Shown: positions 47,787-56,660 of the stretch, piece by piece | How the letters are laid out: each line of letters opens with the position of its first letter | Position numbering within the stretch: the stretch's first letter is position 1 | From: Streptomyces venezuelae ATCC 10712 | GTDB taxonomy: Bacteria; Actinomycetota; Actinomycetes; Streptomycetales; Streptomycetaceae | DNA length: 64,000 bases | Direction of reading: 5' to 3' | NCBI RefSeq assembly: GCF_008639165.1 | Contig: NZ_CP029197.1 | Span: forward strand, 2,542,001-2,606,000 | Notes under the pieces: generated by a model | The model's input: the letters and a program-made list of their open reading frames with translations, nothing else | Database searches by the model: none | What the model was told of the DNA's origin: nothing | Position numbers and translations under genes: made by a program

Positions 47787-48455
47787 TCACAGTCGCTTGA
47801 CTCCCTTGATGCGTCCGGCCCGTGAGGCGCGGCTCCGGGCGGTCTTCACGCGCAGGCCGCCGCGCTGGTTGCCGATCCTCAGGCCGGTGCCGGAGGAGAG
47901 CCAGCCGGACGCGACGTCGGCGCCGTTGCCGCCGCCGGCGTCGGCGAGCGGGTCGTTCTCCGCGCGTCTGGCGAGGGCCATGATGAGCGGCACCGTGAAC
48001 GGCGCGAGGAGCAGGTCGTACACGGCGGCGGTGAACAGCAGGAAGCCGAGGCCGACATGGCGGGCGGCGGTGTCGCCGACGAGGGCGCCCACCCCCGCGT
48101 ACAGCAGGGTGGAGCCGACGGCCGCCACGACGACGACGGCCATGGGGCCGGTCGCGGAGGTGAGCCGGCCGTTCTCCGGGCGGGCCAGGCCGACGAGGTA
48201 GCCGATGACGCAGAGCACGAGGGCGTAGCGTCCTGCGGCGTGGTCGGCGGGCGGGGCCAGGTCGGCGAGGAGGCCGGCGCTGAAGCCGATGAGCGAGCCG
48301 CTGACCGGCCCGTACACCAGGGCCAGGCCGACCACGGTGAGCAGCACCAGGTCGGGGACGGCGCCGGGGAGCTGGAGCCGGGCGAGCACGGAGACCTGCA
48401 CGACCAGGGCCACCACGATCAGGGTGGCGGAGAGGAGGATCCGGTTGAACTTCAC
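47787..48455 (-). CDS. mreD: Rod shape-determining protein MreD
   Basis: 222 residues; five or six membrane helices, with PGAVPDLVLLTVVGLALVYG and the GFSAGLLADLAPP motif. The last 60 residues are a basic cytoplasmic tail unusual in length. It links MreC to the elongation machinery. Its GTG overlaps the mreC stop (GTGA). Confidence 0.93.
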   Translation of the reverse strand: MKFNRILLSATLIVVALVVQVSVLARLQLPGAVPDLVLLTVVGLALVYGPVSGSLIGFSAGLLADLAPPADHAAGRYALVLCVIGYLVGLARPENGRLTSATGPMAVVVVAAVGSTLLYAGVGALVGDTAARHVGLGFLLFTAAVYDLLLAPFTVPLIMALARRAENDPLADAGGGNGADVASGWLSSGTGLRIGNQRGGLRVKTARSRASRAGRIKGVKRL

Positions 48456-49462
48456 GGTGTCGGGTCCCCCTGGTCCTGGCCCTGCTGGTTCCGCTGGTTC
48501 TGGCCCTGCTGGTCGCGCTGTCCGTCGGCTGCCCGTCCGTCAGCTGCCTGTCCGTCCGGTGGGGGTGGCGTGACCGTCACGGTGACGGTCGGCGCGGGCT
48601 TGGGCTTCTGCGGCAGGACCGTGTCGCGCGGGTCGGAGCGGGGGGCCTGGACGACGACGCCGACGATGTCGAGCTTGGTGAAGCCGACGTACGGGCGAAC
48701 GTAGATGTTGCGGGTCAGGCCGCCGCCCGCGGGGTCGACGCGGACGACCTCGCCGACCGGGACGCCGGGCACGAAGGGCTTGTCGGCGCGCGAGCCGAAG
48801 GTGACGAGCCGGTCGCCCGGCTTCACCTTGGCCTTGCCGTTGAGCAGCTGCACGAGCAGCGGACGGTCGCCCTGGCCGGTGGCGAAGCCGAGTTCGTCGG
48901 ACTTCTCCATGCGCGTGCCGACGGTGAAGTCGGGGTCGTTGGCGAGGAGGACGGTGGAGGTGGACGGGCCGACGGTGGTGACGCGGCCGACGAGGCCGGA
49001 GCCGTTGAGGACGGTCATGTCCCGCTTGATGCCGTCGCGGGCGCCGACGTCGACGGTCACGGTCCAGGAGAAGCCCTGGGCCGCTCCTATGGCGATGACC
49101 TGCGCGCCCTTGATGCCGTACTGCCCGGCGCCCGCGGTCTTCAGCATGGCGTCGAGCTCCCGCAGCCGGTTGCGGTTGCGGTCGTCGCTGCCGAGCTCGG
49201 CCTTGAGTTCGGCGTTCTCCTTCTCCAGGGCGGCGATCCGGGTGTGCCGCTCGCCGGAGTCCCGGACCGCGCCTATGGCGTTGCCGATGGGGTCGACGGC
49301 GGCCGCCACACCGTTCTCGACCGGCCCGAAGACCGCCGCTGCGGCCTGCCGGGCACCGTCGACGGGTGACTCCTGACCGCCGCGGATGTCCACCGTGATC
49401 AGTGCGAACGCGATGGCGATCAGCAGCACCAGGAGCAGCCGGCTCTCTCGTGTGTCCCTCAC
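48452..49462 (-). CDS. mreC: Rod shape-determining protein MreC
   Basis: 336 residues: an N-terminal helix (LLLVLLIAIAFALITVDI), a coiled coil (HTRIAALEKENAELKAEL), then the beta-barrel domain with QVIAIGAAQGFSWTVTVDVG and GSGLVGRVTTVGPSTSTVLL. The C-terminus (from about 290) is a Pro/Gln/Asp-rich tail ending in QNQRNQQGQDQGD. It organises PBP2/RodA at the periplasm-facing membrane side. Between mreB and mreD. Confidence 0.95.
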   Translation of the reverse strand: MRDTRESRLLLVLLIAIAFALITVDIRGGQESPVDGARQAAAAVFGPVENGVAAAVDPIGNAIGAVRDSGERHTRIAALEKENAELKAELGSDDRNRNRLRELDAMLKTAGAGQYGIKGAQVIAIGAAQGFSWTVTVDVGARDGIKRDMTVLNGSGLVGRVTTVGPSTSTVLLANDPDFTVGTRMEKSDELGFATGQGDRPLLVQLLNGKAKVKPGDRLVTFGSRADKPFVPGVPVGEVVRVDPAGGGLTRNIYVRPYVGFTKLDIVGVVVQAPRSDPRDTVLPQKPKPAPTVTVTVTPPPPDGQAADGRAADGQRDQQGQNQRNQQGQDQGDPTP

Positions 49463-49540
49463 GTGCGGCGGCCGTGCCTTTCCTCGTGGTTCGGTTGTTC
49501 GGCTGTGCGGTTGTTCTCTCGTGGGGCCGTACGGGTGGTG

Positions 49541-50560
49541 CTAGCGGCGCGGCTGGGCGTCGAGGACCTGCTGGAGGGCCTCGAACTCCTCCACGCACTT
49601 GCCGGAGCCGAGCGCCACCGAGTCCAGCGGGTCCTCGGCGATGTGGATCGGCATGCCGGTCTCGCGGCGGAGGCGCTCGTCGAGACCGCGCAGCAGGGCG
49701 CCACCACCTGTGAGAACGATGCCGCGGTCCATGACGTCACCGGAGAGCTCCGGCGGGCACTTGTCGAGGGTCGTCTTCACGGCGTCGACGATCGCGTTGA
49801 CCGGCTCCTCGATGGCCTTGCGGACCTCGGCGGCGGAGATGACCACGGTCTTGGGCAGACCGGAGACGAGGTCGCGGCCGCGGATCTCGGTGTGCTCGTC
49901 CTTGTCCATGTCGTACGCGGAGCCGATGGTGATCTTGATCTGCTCGGCGGTGCGCTCACCGAGGAGGAGCGAGTACTCCTTCTTGATGTGCTGGATGATC
50001 GCGTTGTCCAGCTCGTCGCCGGCGACCCGGATCGACTGTGCCGTGACGATTCCGCCGAGGGAGATCACGGCGACCTCGGTGGTGCCGCCGCCGATGTCCA
50101 CGACCATGTTGCCGGTGGCCTCGTGGACCGGGAGGCCCGAGCCGATGGCCGCCGCCATGGGCTCCTCGATGATGTGCACCTGACGGGCGCCGGCCTGGGT
50201 GGAGGCCTCGATGACGGCGCGGCGCTCGACTCCGGTGATGCCGGAGGGCACGCAGACGACGACGCGGGGACGGGCCAGGTAGCGGCGCTTGTGGATCTTG
50301 AGGATGAAGTAGCGGAGCATCCGCTCGGTGATCTCGAAGTCGGCGATCACGCCGTCCTTCAGAGGGCGTACGGCGACGATGTTGCCGGGAGTCCGGCCGA
50401 TCATCTTCTTCGCCTCCGCGCCGACCGCGAGGATGCCGCCGGTGTTGGTGTTGATGGCGACGACCGACGGCTCGTTCAGGACGATGCCTCGACCCCTGAC
50501 GTACACCAGCGTGTTGGCGGTCCCGAGGTCGACAGCCATGTCACGGCCGATGAACGACAT
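49541..50560 (-). CDS. mreB: Rod shape-determining protein MreB
   Basis: 339 residues. Actin-like ATPase: phosphate 1 [11 protein letters not shown], phosphate 2 [18 protein letters not shown], adenosine motif [17 protein letters not shown] at 50560 ([11 protein letters not shown]) with AAGGGGA upstream. In Streptomyces MreB acts mainly in the spore wall. The gene heads the mre cluster; the 252 bp before it contain the ndk terminator and a TACGAT -10-like sequence. Confidence 0.96.
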   Translation of the reverse strand: MSFIGRDMAVDLGTANTLVYVRGRGIVLNEPSVVAINTNTGGILAVGAEAKKMIGRTPGNIVAVRPLKDGVIADFEITERMLRYFILKIHKRRYLARPRVVVCVPSGITGVERRAVIEASTQAGARQVHIIEEPMAAAIGSGLPVHEATGNMVVDIGGGTTEVAVISLGGIVTAQSIRVAGDELDNAIIQHIKKEYSLLLGERTAEQIKITIGSAYDMDKDEHTEIRGRDLVSGLPKTVVISAAEVRKAIEEPVNAIVDAVKTTLDKCPPELSGDVMDRGIVLTGGGALLRGLDERLRRETGMPIHIAEDPLDSVALGSGKCVEEFEALQQVLDAQPRR

Positions 50561-50712
50561 AGAGTTCCCCTTGTTTCCCATGGCTGAGAGTGGTGCGGCG
50601 TGGAGTTTTCCATCGTAGTGCCGCCCGCCCGGATACCGCGCGGTGGTCCACCTCTGTACAGGTGACGGTAGGACGCGGCGATCCGTTCCCGGGATCGGCG
50701 TTCATATGCCTG

Positions 50713-50741
50713 GGGGCGACCGAAATTCCTTCGGTCGCCCC
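50713..50741 (-). terminator. ndk terminator
   Basis: GGGGCGACCGAA (50713-50724), a 5-base loop, TTCGGTCGCCCC (50730-50741): a perfect 12-bp stem, 72 bp downstream of ndk. Confidence 0.88.
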
Positions 50742-50812
50742 AGCAGGGTGCTGCGTTCGGCTGACGTGGAGTCAGCAGCGGCCGGGTGAGAGCCGGACCG
50801 GCGGGACGCGGC

Positions 50813-51226
50813 TCAGACGAGACCCGGGAAGAAGATCTTCAGCTCGCGCAGGGCCGACTCCTCGGAGTCGGAGGCGTGGATCAGGTTCTCGCGGACGATG
50901 GTGCCGAAGTCGCCGCGGATGGAGCCCGGCGCGGCGGCGATCGGGTCGGTCGGGCCGGCCAGCTGGCGGACGCCCTCGATGACCCGCTCGCCCTCGACGA
51001 CGAGCGCGACGACGGGGCCGGAGGACATGAAGCCCATCAGCGGCTCGTAGAAGGGCTTGCCCTTGTGCTCGCCGTAGTGCTGCTCCAGGGTCTCCTGGTC
51101 CAGCTCGCGCAGCTCCAGGGCCGCCAGGGTCCAGCCGGCCTTGCGCTCGATACGGCCGATGATCTCGCCGATCAGGCCACGGCGGACGGCGTCGGGCTTG
51201 AGCAGGACGAGCGTGCGCTGGCTCAC
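50813..51226 (-). CDS. ndk: Nucleoside diphosphate kinase
   Basis: 137 residues, normal length. MSQRTLVLLKPDAVRRGLIG, VALVVEGERVIEGVRQLAGP and the catalytic His in NLIHASDSEESA. It balances NTP pools by phosphate transfer from ATP to NDPs. Downstream of folC and the DUF4233 gene on the same strand. Confidence 0.97.
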   Translation of the reverse strand: MSQRTLVLLKPDAVRRGLIGEIIGRIERKAGWTLAALELRELDQETLEQHYGEHKGKPFYEPLMGFMSSGPVVALVVEGERVIEGVRQLAGPTDPIAAAPGSIRGDFGTIVRENLIHASDSEESALRELKIFFPGLV

Positions 51227-51292
51227 GGGGGAACTCCTTCGGAAAAGCGGTGTGCGGGACCTCCGAGGCTACAGGCCCCGCACGCCCCTCGA

Positions 51293-51658
51293 TTACGCAG
51301 CGTCAGGCCCTGCCGAGGCCCCCGCGGCCTGTGCCTCGGCCCACCGTGCCTTGATGTCGTCGATCCGTCGCCCGTAGTGAACGGAGGCCCACCACAGGCC
51401 GGCGAAGACCGCGCCGAGGAAGAACATCGTCGGCACGACGAAACCGCTGAGGATCAGGCCGATCTGCAGGGCCCAGCCGAGCTGCACACCGCCGGGGCGG
51501 GTGACCATCCCGCAGAGCAGCACCGAGACGACCATCGCGACACCGCAGACCCACCAGACGGTGGACATCGCGAGGCCGTCGTCCTTCATGGCGACGAGCC
51601 CGGCGAAGCCGATGACGAAGAACTCGCCGATGAGCGTGGAGGAACAGAGCGTACGCAT
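51293..51658 (-). CDS. DUF4233 family membrane protein
   Basis: 121 residues with four membrane segments (LIGEFFVIGFAGLVAMKDDG, WWVCGVAMVVSVLLCGMV, GWALQIGLILSGFVVPTMFF, LGAVFAGLWWASVHYG). Its conserved place just after folC in actinobacteria defines the family. Function unknown. The start lies five bases after the folC stop, so the two are co-translated. Confidence 0.85.
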   Translation of the reverse strand: MRTLCSSTLIGEFFVIGFAGLVAMKDDGLAMSTVWWVCGVAMVVSVLLCGMVTRPGGVQLGWALQIGLILSGFVVPTMFFLGAVFAGLWWASVHYGRRIDDIKARWAEAQAAGASAGPDAA

Positions 51659-51663
51659 GGGAG

Positions 51664-53166
51664 TCAGCCCCTCCGCAGCAGCAGCCGGGCATCGCCGACC
51701 GTGAAGATCGAACCGGTCACCAGGACACCCGCGCCGCCGAACTCGGCCTCTTCCTCCGCGAGGGTGATGGCCGCCTCGATCGCGTCGTCGAGACGCGGCT
51801 CGACGACGACCCGGTCCTCGCCGAAGACCTCGACCGCGACCGCGGCGAGCGCGTCCACGTCGGTGGCCCGGGGGTTGGAGTTCGCCGTGATCACGACCTC
51901 CGCGAAGATCGGCTCGAAGGCCTCCAGGAAGCCCTTGGCGTCCTTGTCCCCGCTCGTCGAGACCACGCCGATGAGCCGTGAGAAGCCGAAGGCCTCGCTG
52001 ATGCCCTCCGCCGTCGCCCGCGCGCCGTGCGGGTTGTGCGCGGCGTCCAGGACGACCGTCGGGGAGGAGCGGACGATCTCCAGCCGGCCCGGCGAGGCCA
52101 CCTGCGCGAAGGCCCTGCGGACGGTGTCCGGGTCCAGCGTGCGGGCGTGCTCCGCGCCGATCCCGAAGAAGGCCTCGACCGCGGCGAGCGCCACCGCCGC
52201 GTTGTGCGCCTGGTAGGCGCCGTGCAGCGGCAGGAACACGTTGTCGTACTCGCCGCCGAGGCCGCGCAGGGTGAGAAGCTGGCCGCCGACCGCGACCTCG
52301 CGGGAGACGATGCCGAACTCCATGCCCTCGCGGGCGACCGTCGCGTCCGCCCCGACGGCCTTCTTCAGCAGGACCTGCGCCGCGTCCACCGGCTGCTGGG
52401 CCAGGATCACGGTCGCGTCCTGCTTGATGATCCCGGACTTCTCGGCGGCGATCTCGGCGGTCGTCCCGCCGAGCCGGTCGGTGTGGTCCAGGTCGATCGG
52501 GGTGACGACGGCGACGGAGCCGTCGATGACGTTCGTCGCGTCCCAGGTGCCGCCCATGCCGACCTCGACGACGGCCACGTCGACCGGGGCGTCCGCGAAG
52601 GCCGCGTAGGCCATCGCGGTGAGGACCTCGAAGAAGGAGAGCCGGTACTCCTGCTGGGCGTCGACCAGCTCCACGTACGGCTTGACGTCCTGGTAGGTCT
52701 CGATGAACCGCTCGGCGGAGATCGGGGCGCCGTCCAGGCTGATCCGCTCGGTGATCGTCTGCACGTGCGGCGAGGTGTACCGCCCGGTGCGCAGGTCGAA
52801 GGCGCCGAGCAGGGCCTCGATCATGCGGGCGGTCGAGGTCTTGCCGTTGGTGCCGGTGATGTGGATCGAGGGGTACGCGCGCTGCGGCTCGCCGAGGACG
52901 TCCATCAGGGCCGCGATGCGGGTGACCGAGGGCTCCAGTTTGGTCTCGCCCCAGCGGGTGGACAGCTCGGTCTCGACCTCGCGGAGCGCCTTGTCGAGCT
53001 CGGGGTCCTCCGGGCGGCTCGGCACGGGGTCGCCCGGGGGCGGGCCGCCCTGGGTGCGCAGGGTGCGGCTGCCCGCCTCGATCACCGCCAGGTCGGGGTC
53101 TCGGTCTGTCTCGGCGTCGACGATGTCGTCGAACTGGTCGTCGCTCTGGTCGCTCGGCTCACTCAC
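51664..53166 (-). CDS. folC: Folylpolyglutamate synthase / dihydrofolate synthase
   Basis: 500 residues. The Mur-ligase fold has the P-loop ITGTNGKTSTARMIEALL (near residue 100), YTSPHVQTITERISLDG and DLDHTDRLGGTTAEIAAEKSG. The first 50 residues are an acidic extension (SDQSDDQFDDIVDAETD) common in actinobacterial FolC. It adds glutamate to folates. The gene starts 101 bp from a divergent MreB-type gene. Confidence 0.95.
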   Translation of the reverse strand: MSEPSDQSDDQFDDIVDAETDRDPDLAVIEAGSRTLRTQGGPPPGDPVPSRPEDPELDKALREVETELSTRWGETKLEPSVTRIAALMDVLGEPQRAYPSIHITGTNGKTSTARMIEALLGAFDLRTGRYTSPHVQTITERISLDGAPISAERFIETYQDVKPYVELVDAQQEYRLSFFEVLTAMAYAAFADAPVDVAVVEVGMGGTWDATNVIDGSVAVVTPIDLDHTDRLGGTTAEIAAEKSGIIKQDATVILAQQPVDAAQVLLKKAVGADATVAREGMEFGIVSREVAVGGQLLTLRGLGGEYDNVFLPLHGAYQAHNAAVALAAVEAFFGIGAEHARTLDPDTVRRAFAQVASPGRLEIVRSSPTVVLDAAHNPHGARATAEGISEAFGFSRLIGVVSTSGDKDAKGFLEAFEPIFAEVVITANSNPRATDVDALAAVAVEVFGEDRVVVEPRLDDAIEAAITLAEEEAEFGGAGVLVTGSIFTVGDARLLLRRG

Positions 53167-53216
53167 GGGCCCAGTCTACGGAGGGGTACCGACAGGACCA
53201 TGGACCCACCCCATTC

Positions 53217-53230
53217 GGGACTTTCGGTCC
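53217..53230 (+). promoter_or_regulatory. DevR/OsdR-like box upstream of the MreB paralogue
   Basis: GGGACTTTCGGTCC, preceded by TTC. The first 11 bases of the extended site match the M. tuberculosis DosR consensus TTSGGGACTWWAGTCCCSAA; the second half is displaced by one base. It lies about 36 bp before the ATG. Confidence 0.45.
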
Positions 53231-53266
53231 ACCGTCCGCCGTACCGTCCCGGCAAACTTGGCGATC

Positions 53267-54289
53267 ATGGACATAGGGATCGACCTCGGCACGGCCAACA
53301 CGCTCCTCTACGCACGGGGCCAGGGCATCGTGCTCAACGAACCGTCCGTGGTGGCGGTCCAGGAGGGCTCGCGGCACGCGCTCGCGGTCGGCACGGAGGC
53401 GAAGGAGACCATCGGACGGACGCCGGGTTCGATCACCGCGATCCGCCCGCTCAGGGACGGTGTGATCAGCGACTACGAGGCGGCCGAGGAGATGATCCGG
53501 CACTTCGTGCGCAAGGCCGTCCCGGGCCGCCGCCGGCCCCGTACCCGGATGGTCGTGTGCGTGCCGAGCGGGGTCACCCAGGTCGAGCGGCGGGCCATCG
53601 TGCACGCCTCGCTCTCGGCGGGCGCCCGGGCCGTGCACCTCATCGAGGAGCCGATGGCGGCGGCGATCGGCGCCGGTCTTCCGGTCTCCGACCCGCGCGG
53701 CTCGATGGTCGTCGACATCGGCGGCGGTACGACGGAGGTGGCCGTGATCTCGCTGGGCGGGATCGTCACGGCCCAGTCGCTGCGGGTGGGCGGCGACCGC
53801 CTCGACGCGGCCATCACGGACTTCGTCCGCAAGGAGCACTCGCTGCTGATCGGCGAGCGGACCGCCGAGGACGTCAAGGTCGCCATCGGCACGGCCTGGC
53901 CGGTGCCGGGCGAGGAGGAGCGGGAAGGCAGGACGTTCACCGTCCGGGGCCGGGAGAAGGTCAGCGGGCTGCCCCGCACGGTGGAACTGACGGTGCCGGA
54001 GGTGCGGGCGGCGCTCGACGAGCCGGTGGAGGCGATCATCGCGGCGGTCCGGGTGACCCTGGAGGAGTGCCCGCCCGAGCTGTCCGGCGACGTCATGGAG
54101 CACGGCATCGTCCTGACCGGCGGCGGGGCGCTGCTGCCGGGCCTCGACCTGCGGATGGCCTCGGCGACCGGCATCCCGGTCTTCGTCGCGGACGAGCCGC
54201 TGGACTGCGTGGCGCTCGGCTCGGGCCGGTGCGTGGAGGACTTCGACGGGCTCCAGCGGGTGCTGGGGAAGGCGGAGACGGTGCGGTGA
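53267..54289 (+). CDS. Second MreB/Mbl-type rod shape-determining protein
   Basis: 340 residues, roughly 60% identical by eye to the MreB at 49541. Actin signatures are intact: [52 protein letters not shown]. It differs in a shortened N-terminus (MDIGIDLGT, lacking the SFIGRD amphipathic start) and an Arg-rich surface loop (VPGRRRPRTRM). It may be an Mbl orthologue or an extra paralogue. It is divergent from folC, convergent with a histidine kinase (one base apart), and has no ribosome site. Confidence 0.92.
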   Translation: MDIGIDLGTANTLLYARGQGIVLNEPSVVAVQEGSRHALAVGTEAKETIGRTPGSITAIRPLRDGVISDYEAAEEMIRHFVRKAVPGRRRPRTRMVVCVPSGVTQVERRAIVHASLSAGARAVHLIEEPMAAAIGAGLPVSDPRGSMVVDIGGGTTEVAVISLGGIVTAQSLRVGGDRLDAAITDFVRKEHSLLIGERTAEDVKVAIGTAWPVPGEEEREGRTFTVRGREKVSGLPRTVELTVPEVRAALDEPVEAIIAAVRVTLEECPPELSGDVMEHGIVLTGGGALLPGLDLRMASATGIPVFVADEPLDCVALGSGRCVEDFDGLQRVLGKAETVR

Positions 54290-54290
54290 A

Positions 54291-55442
54291 CTACCTCGGG
54301 AGCCCCGTCGGCAGCAGCGCCGTCACCGCGTAGCCGTCGCCCTCCGGGCGGGCCTTCAGGGTGCCGCCCATGCTGGTGACCCGCTCCTCCATGGAGAACA
54401 GGCCGGTGCCGGTCGAGACGGGGGCCGGGTCCGGCGGGGTCTTGGGCAGCGGGTTGCGCACCTCGATCCGCAGATCGGGGCCCTCCACCGTGATCGTCAC
54501 CGTCACCGGCAGGCCGGGCGCGTGCTTGGCGGCGTTCGTCAGGCACTCCTGGACGACCCGGTGGACCGCCGCCTGCCGCAGCGGCGAGAGCGCCTTCGCC
54601 TCCTCGGCGACCGTCAGCTCCACGGGGCTGCCCATCCGCTCGCTCTCCCCGGCGAGGGCGGCGAGCCCTTCGAGGCCGGGGGTGGCCGCGTCCCGGTCGG
54701 CGCGGCGCACGATCGTCTCGTTGAGCATGAGGTGGGCGCGCCGGGCGGTGTCGGCGAGCTCCTCGAAGTCCTTCCGGTGGGCCTCGCCCCTGGCCCGTAC
54801 GGCGAGCACCTCGGCGCGGACCGCGAGGACGGTCAGTTCCCGTCCGACCAGGTCGTGCACGTCCCGGCCGACGGAGATCCGTTCCTCCTGGACGGCCTGC
54901 CGGGCGGCGGCCTCGCGCCGCTGGACCTCCAGGGCGCGTACGAGGTCCTGCCGGTAGGCGGCGATGCCGACGCCTGCGGCGAGGACGCCGATCGGAACGA
55001 CCAGGCTCAGGAAGTCGCTGAGGGTGTCGCCGTGCCGGGCGGGCCAGCCGGGCGTCAGGAAGAGCCCGTAGGCGACGGCGATGTAGAGGAGGGTGGCGGC
55101 GGTGGCGGCGCGCCGCCCGCGGTACCGGCCGATCGAGTACAGCGCGAACTGGATCATGGTCAGTTCGTGCAGCCAGCCCATCAGGCCGAGTGCCACCAGG
55201 TACGGGAGCCAGGGCAGCCGGCGCCTGAGCACCAGGGTCGCGGCCCCGGCCGCGAGGACGAGGGTCGCGGTGACCCCGGTGAGGGAGTTGTCGGCGCGGG
55301 CGAGCCCCGGCACGTCCAGCACCATGAGGCCGAAGGCGCTGAGCGCGGCGACGACGTCGAGGGCGCGGGGCGAGCCCGCCCACCGGTCCACGCAACGGCG
55401 CAGCGCGGGGACGGTGGGGAGGCGGAGCATGCCTTCCATCAT
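54291..55442 (-). CDS. HisKA_3 (NarL-partner type) sensor histidine kinase, no adjacent regulator
   Basis: 383 residues. About five membrane helices in residues 25-165, then the dimerisation/phospho-acceptor segment ERISVGRDVHDLVGRELT (His196), the N box VVQECLTNAAKHA and the G box TGTGLFSMEERV. Such kinases pair with NarL/LuxR-type regulators, but none is encoded beside it. The ATG pair at 55442/55439 gives the start. Divergent from the PAS kinase gene; the shared 90-bp region holds DevR-like palindromes. Confidence 0.9.
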   Translation of the reverse strand: MMEGMLRLPTVPALRRCVDRWAGSPRALDVVAALSAFGLMVLDVPGLARADNSLTGVTATLVLAAGAATLVLRRRLPWLPYLVALGLMGWLHELTMIQFALYSIGRYRGRRAATAATLLYIAVAYGLFLTPGWPARHGDTLSDFLSLVVPIGVLAAGVGIAAYRQDLVRALEVQRREAAARQAVQEERISVGRDVHDLVGRELTVLAVRAEVLAVRARGEAHRKDFEELADTARRAHLMLNETIVRRADRDAATPGLEGLAALAGESERMGSPVELTVAEEAKALSPLRQAAVHRVVQECLTNAAKHAPGLPVTVTITVEGPDLRIEVRNPLPKTPPDPAPVSTGTGLFSMEERVTSMGGTLKARPEGDGYAVTALLPTGLPR

Positions 55443-55445
55443 CCA

Positions 55446-55510
55446 AGGTCTTTCGTCCCGACGCCGTGGACCTGAAGTCCCGTCTGATGTGACATCGGGC
55501 ACTTCGTCCC
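55446..55510. promoter_or_regulatory. Divergent promoter with two or three DevR/OsdR-like palindromes
   Basis: AGGTCTTTCGTCCC (55446-55459) and GGGCACTTCGTCCC (55497-55510) fit GGGnCnnnnGnCCC with one mismatch each. Between them, GGACCTGAAGTCCC (55468-55481) has a perfect AGTCCC half and one extra spacer base. A short palindrome GATGTGACATC lies at 55486-55496. Loose GC-rich matches arise by chance, so the clustering is what matters. Confidence 0.4.
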
Positions 55511-55532
55511 CTTTGATGTTTGACTCGGGATC

Positions 55533-56660
55533 GTGCACGAAGTCTCCCCGGAGCAGTTGTCGCTCGCCGCCTCGCTCCTCGACGCGCTCCCCCAGGCCGC
55601 CCTCCTTCTCGACCGGGATCTGCGGGTCGTCCGGGTCAACCGCCGCTGCACCGCGCTCCTCCGGCTGACCGACCTCGACCTCTCCCCCGGCACCCCCCGC
55701 GACCACGTGGTCGACCACGTGGCCGGGCTGCTCGCCCGGCCGGAGGAGCGGCGGCGGCTCCTGGAGGAGAGCGGGACCCACGGGCCCGTCACCCGCACGA
55801 CCGACTACCACCTGAAGGACGGCAGGACGCTGCGCCGCCGGCGCGCCCCGGTCCTCGACGGCGAGGAACTCCTCGGCCATCTGTGGCTGATCGAGGACGT
55901 CACCCGGCGCGGCGAGGCCGAGGAGGGCCTGTACGAGCAGGTGCGGAAGCTGGCGGCGCTCGCCGACGACCGGGCGGCCTTCGCCGGGCGGGCCCTGCAC
56001 GAGCTGCGGACCCCGCTCTCCACCGTCCTCAGCTTCGCCGAACTGCTCCTCGATCCGGCCGGCGGCCCGCTGAGCCAGGAGCAGGCCTCGTACGTGGACG
56101 CCATCCGCCGCAACGCGCTCCGGATGCGGTCGGTCGCCGAGAACCTGCCGAGGACGGCCGGCGGCGGACCCGTCGCCGAGCCCCGGCTCGGGCAGGTCCT
56201 CGTCCACGAGCTGATCGAGCGGGTGGTCCTGGAGGCGCTCCAGCGGGCGGAGGGCGCCGGGCCGTACATCACCGCCGAGTGCCCCGTGACGGGACCGCCG
56301 CTGATCGCCGACGCGGGCATGCTGACGGGCGCCCTCGAAGAGCTCCTCGGCAACGCGCTGCGCTTCACCCCCGAGGACGGCCGGGTCGAGGTGGTCGGCA
56401 AGGCCGCCGACGACCACTGGACGATCGAGGTCGGGGACGACGGCATCGGCGTCCCGCTGGAGTACCACGAGGAGATCTTCACCCCCTTCGTACGGGCACC
56501 CAACGCCCGGCGCGGCGGCTACCCCGGCACCGGCCTGGGCCTCGCCGGGGCGCTCGACACCGTACGGCTGCACGGCGGGACGATCACCGTCCGGGACCAC
56601 GACGGCCGGCCGGGGGCGGTGTTCACCGTACGGCTGCCCCTCCCCGGGCGCGCCTCATGA
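55533..56660 (+). CDS. Soluble PAS-domain sensor histidine kinase
   Basis: 375 residues, no membrane helix. The N-terminal PAS domain covers about 8-125 (LLDALPQAALLLDRDLRVVR, ending LLGHLWLIEDVTRR). The HisKA domain has the phospho-acceptor His156 in ALHELRTPLSTVLSFAELLL, and the ATPase has LEELLGNALRF, GDDGIGVP and GTGLGLAGALDTV. It senses a cytoplasmic signal. It is followed with a 4-base ATGA overlap by its response regulator. GTG start without a clear ribosome site. Confidence 0.92.
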   Translation: MHEVSPEQLSLAASLLDALPQAALLLDRDLRVVRVNRRCTALLRLTDLDLSPGTPRDHVVDHVAGLLARPEERRRLLEESGTHGPVTRTTDYHLKDGRTLRRRRAPVLDGEELLGHLWLIEDVTRRGEAEEGLYEQVRKLAALADDRAAFAGRALHELRTPLSTVLSFAELLLDPAGGPLSQEQASYVDAIRRNALRMRSVAENLPRTAGGGPVAEPRLGQVLVHELIERVVLEALQRAEGAGPYITAECPVTGPPLIADAGMLTGALEELLGNALRFTPEDGRVEVVGKAADDHWTIEVGDDGIGVPLEYHEEIFTPFVRAPNARRGGYPGTGLGLAGALDTVRLHGGTITVRDHDGRPGAVFTVRLPLPGRAS

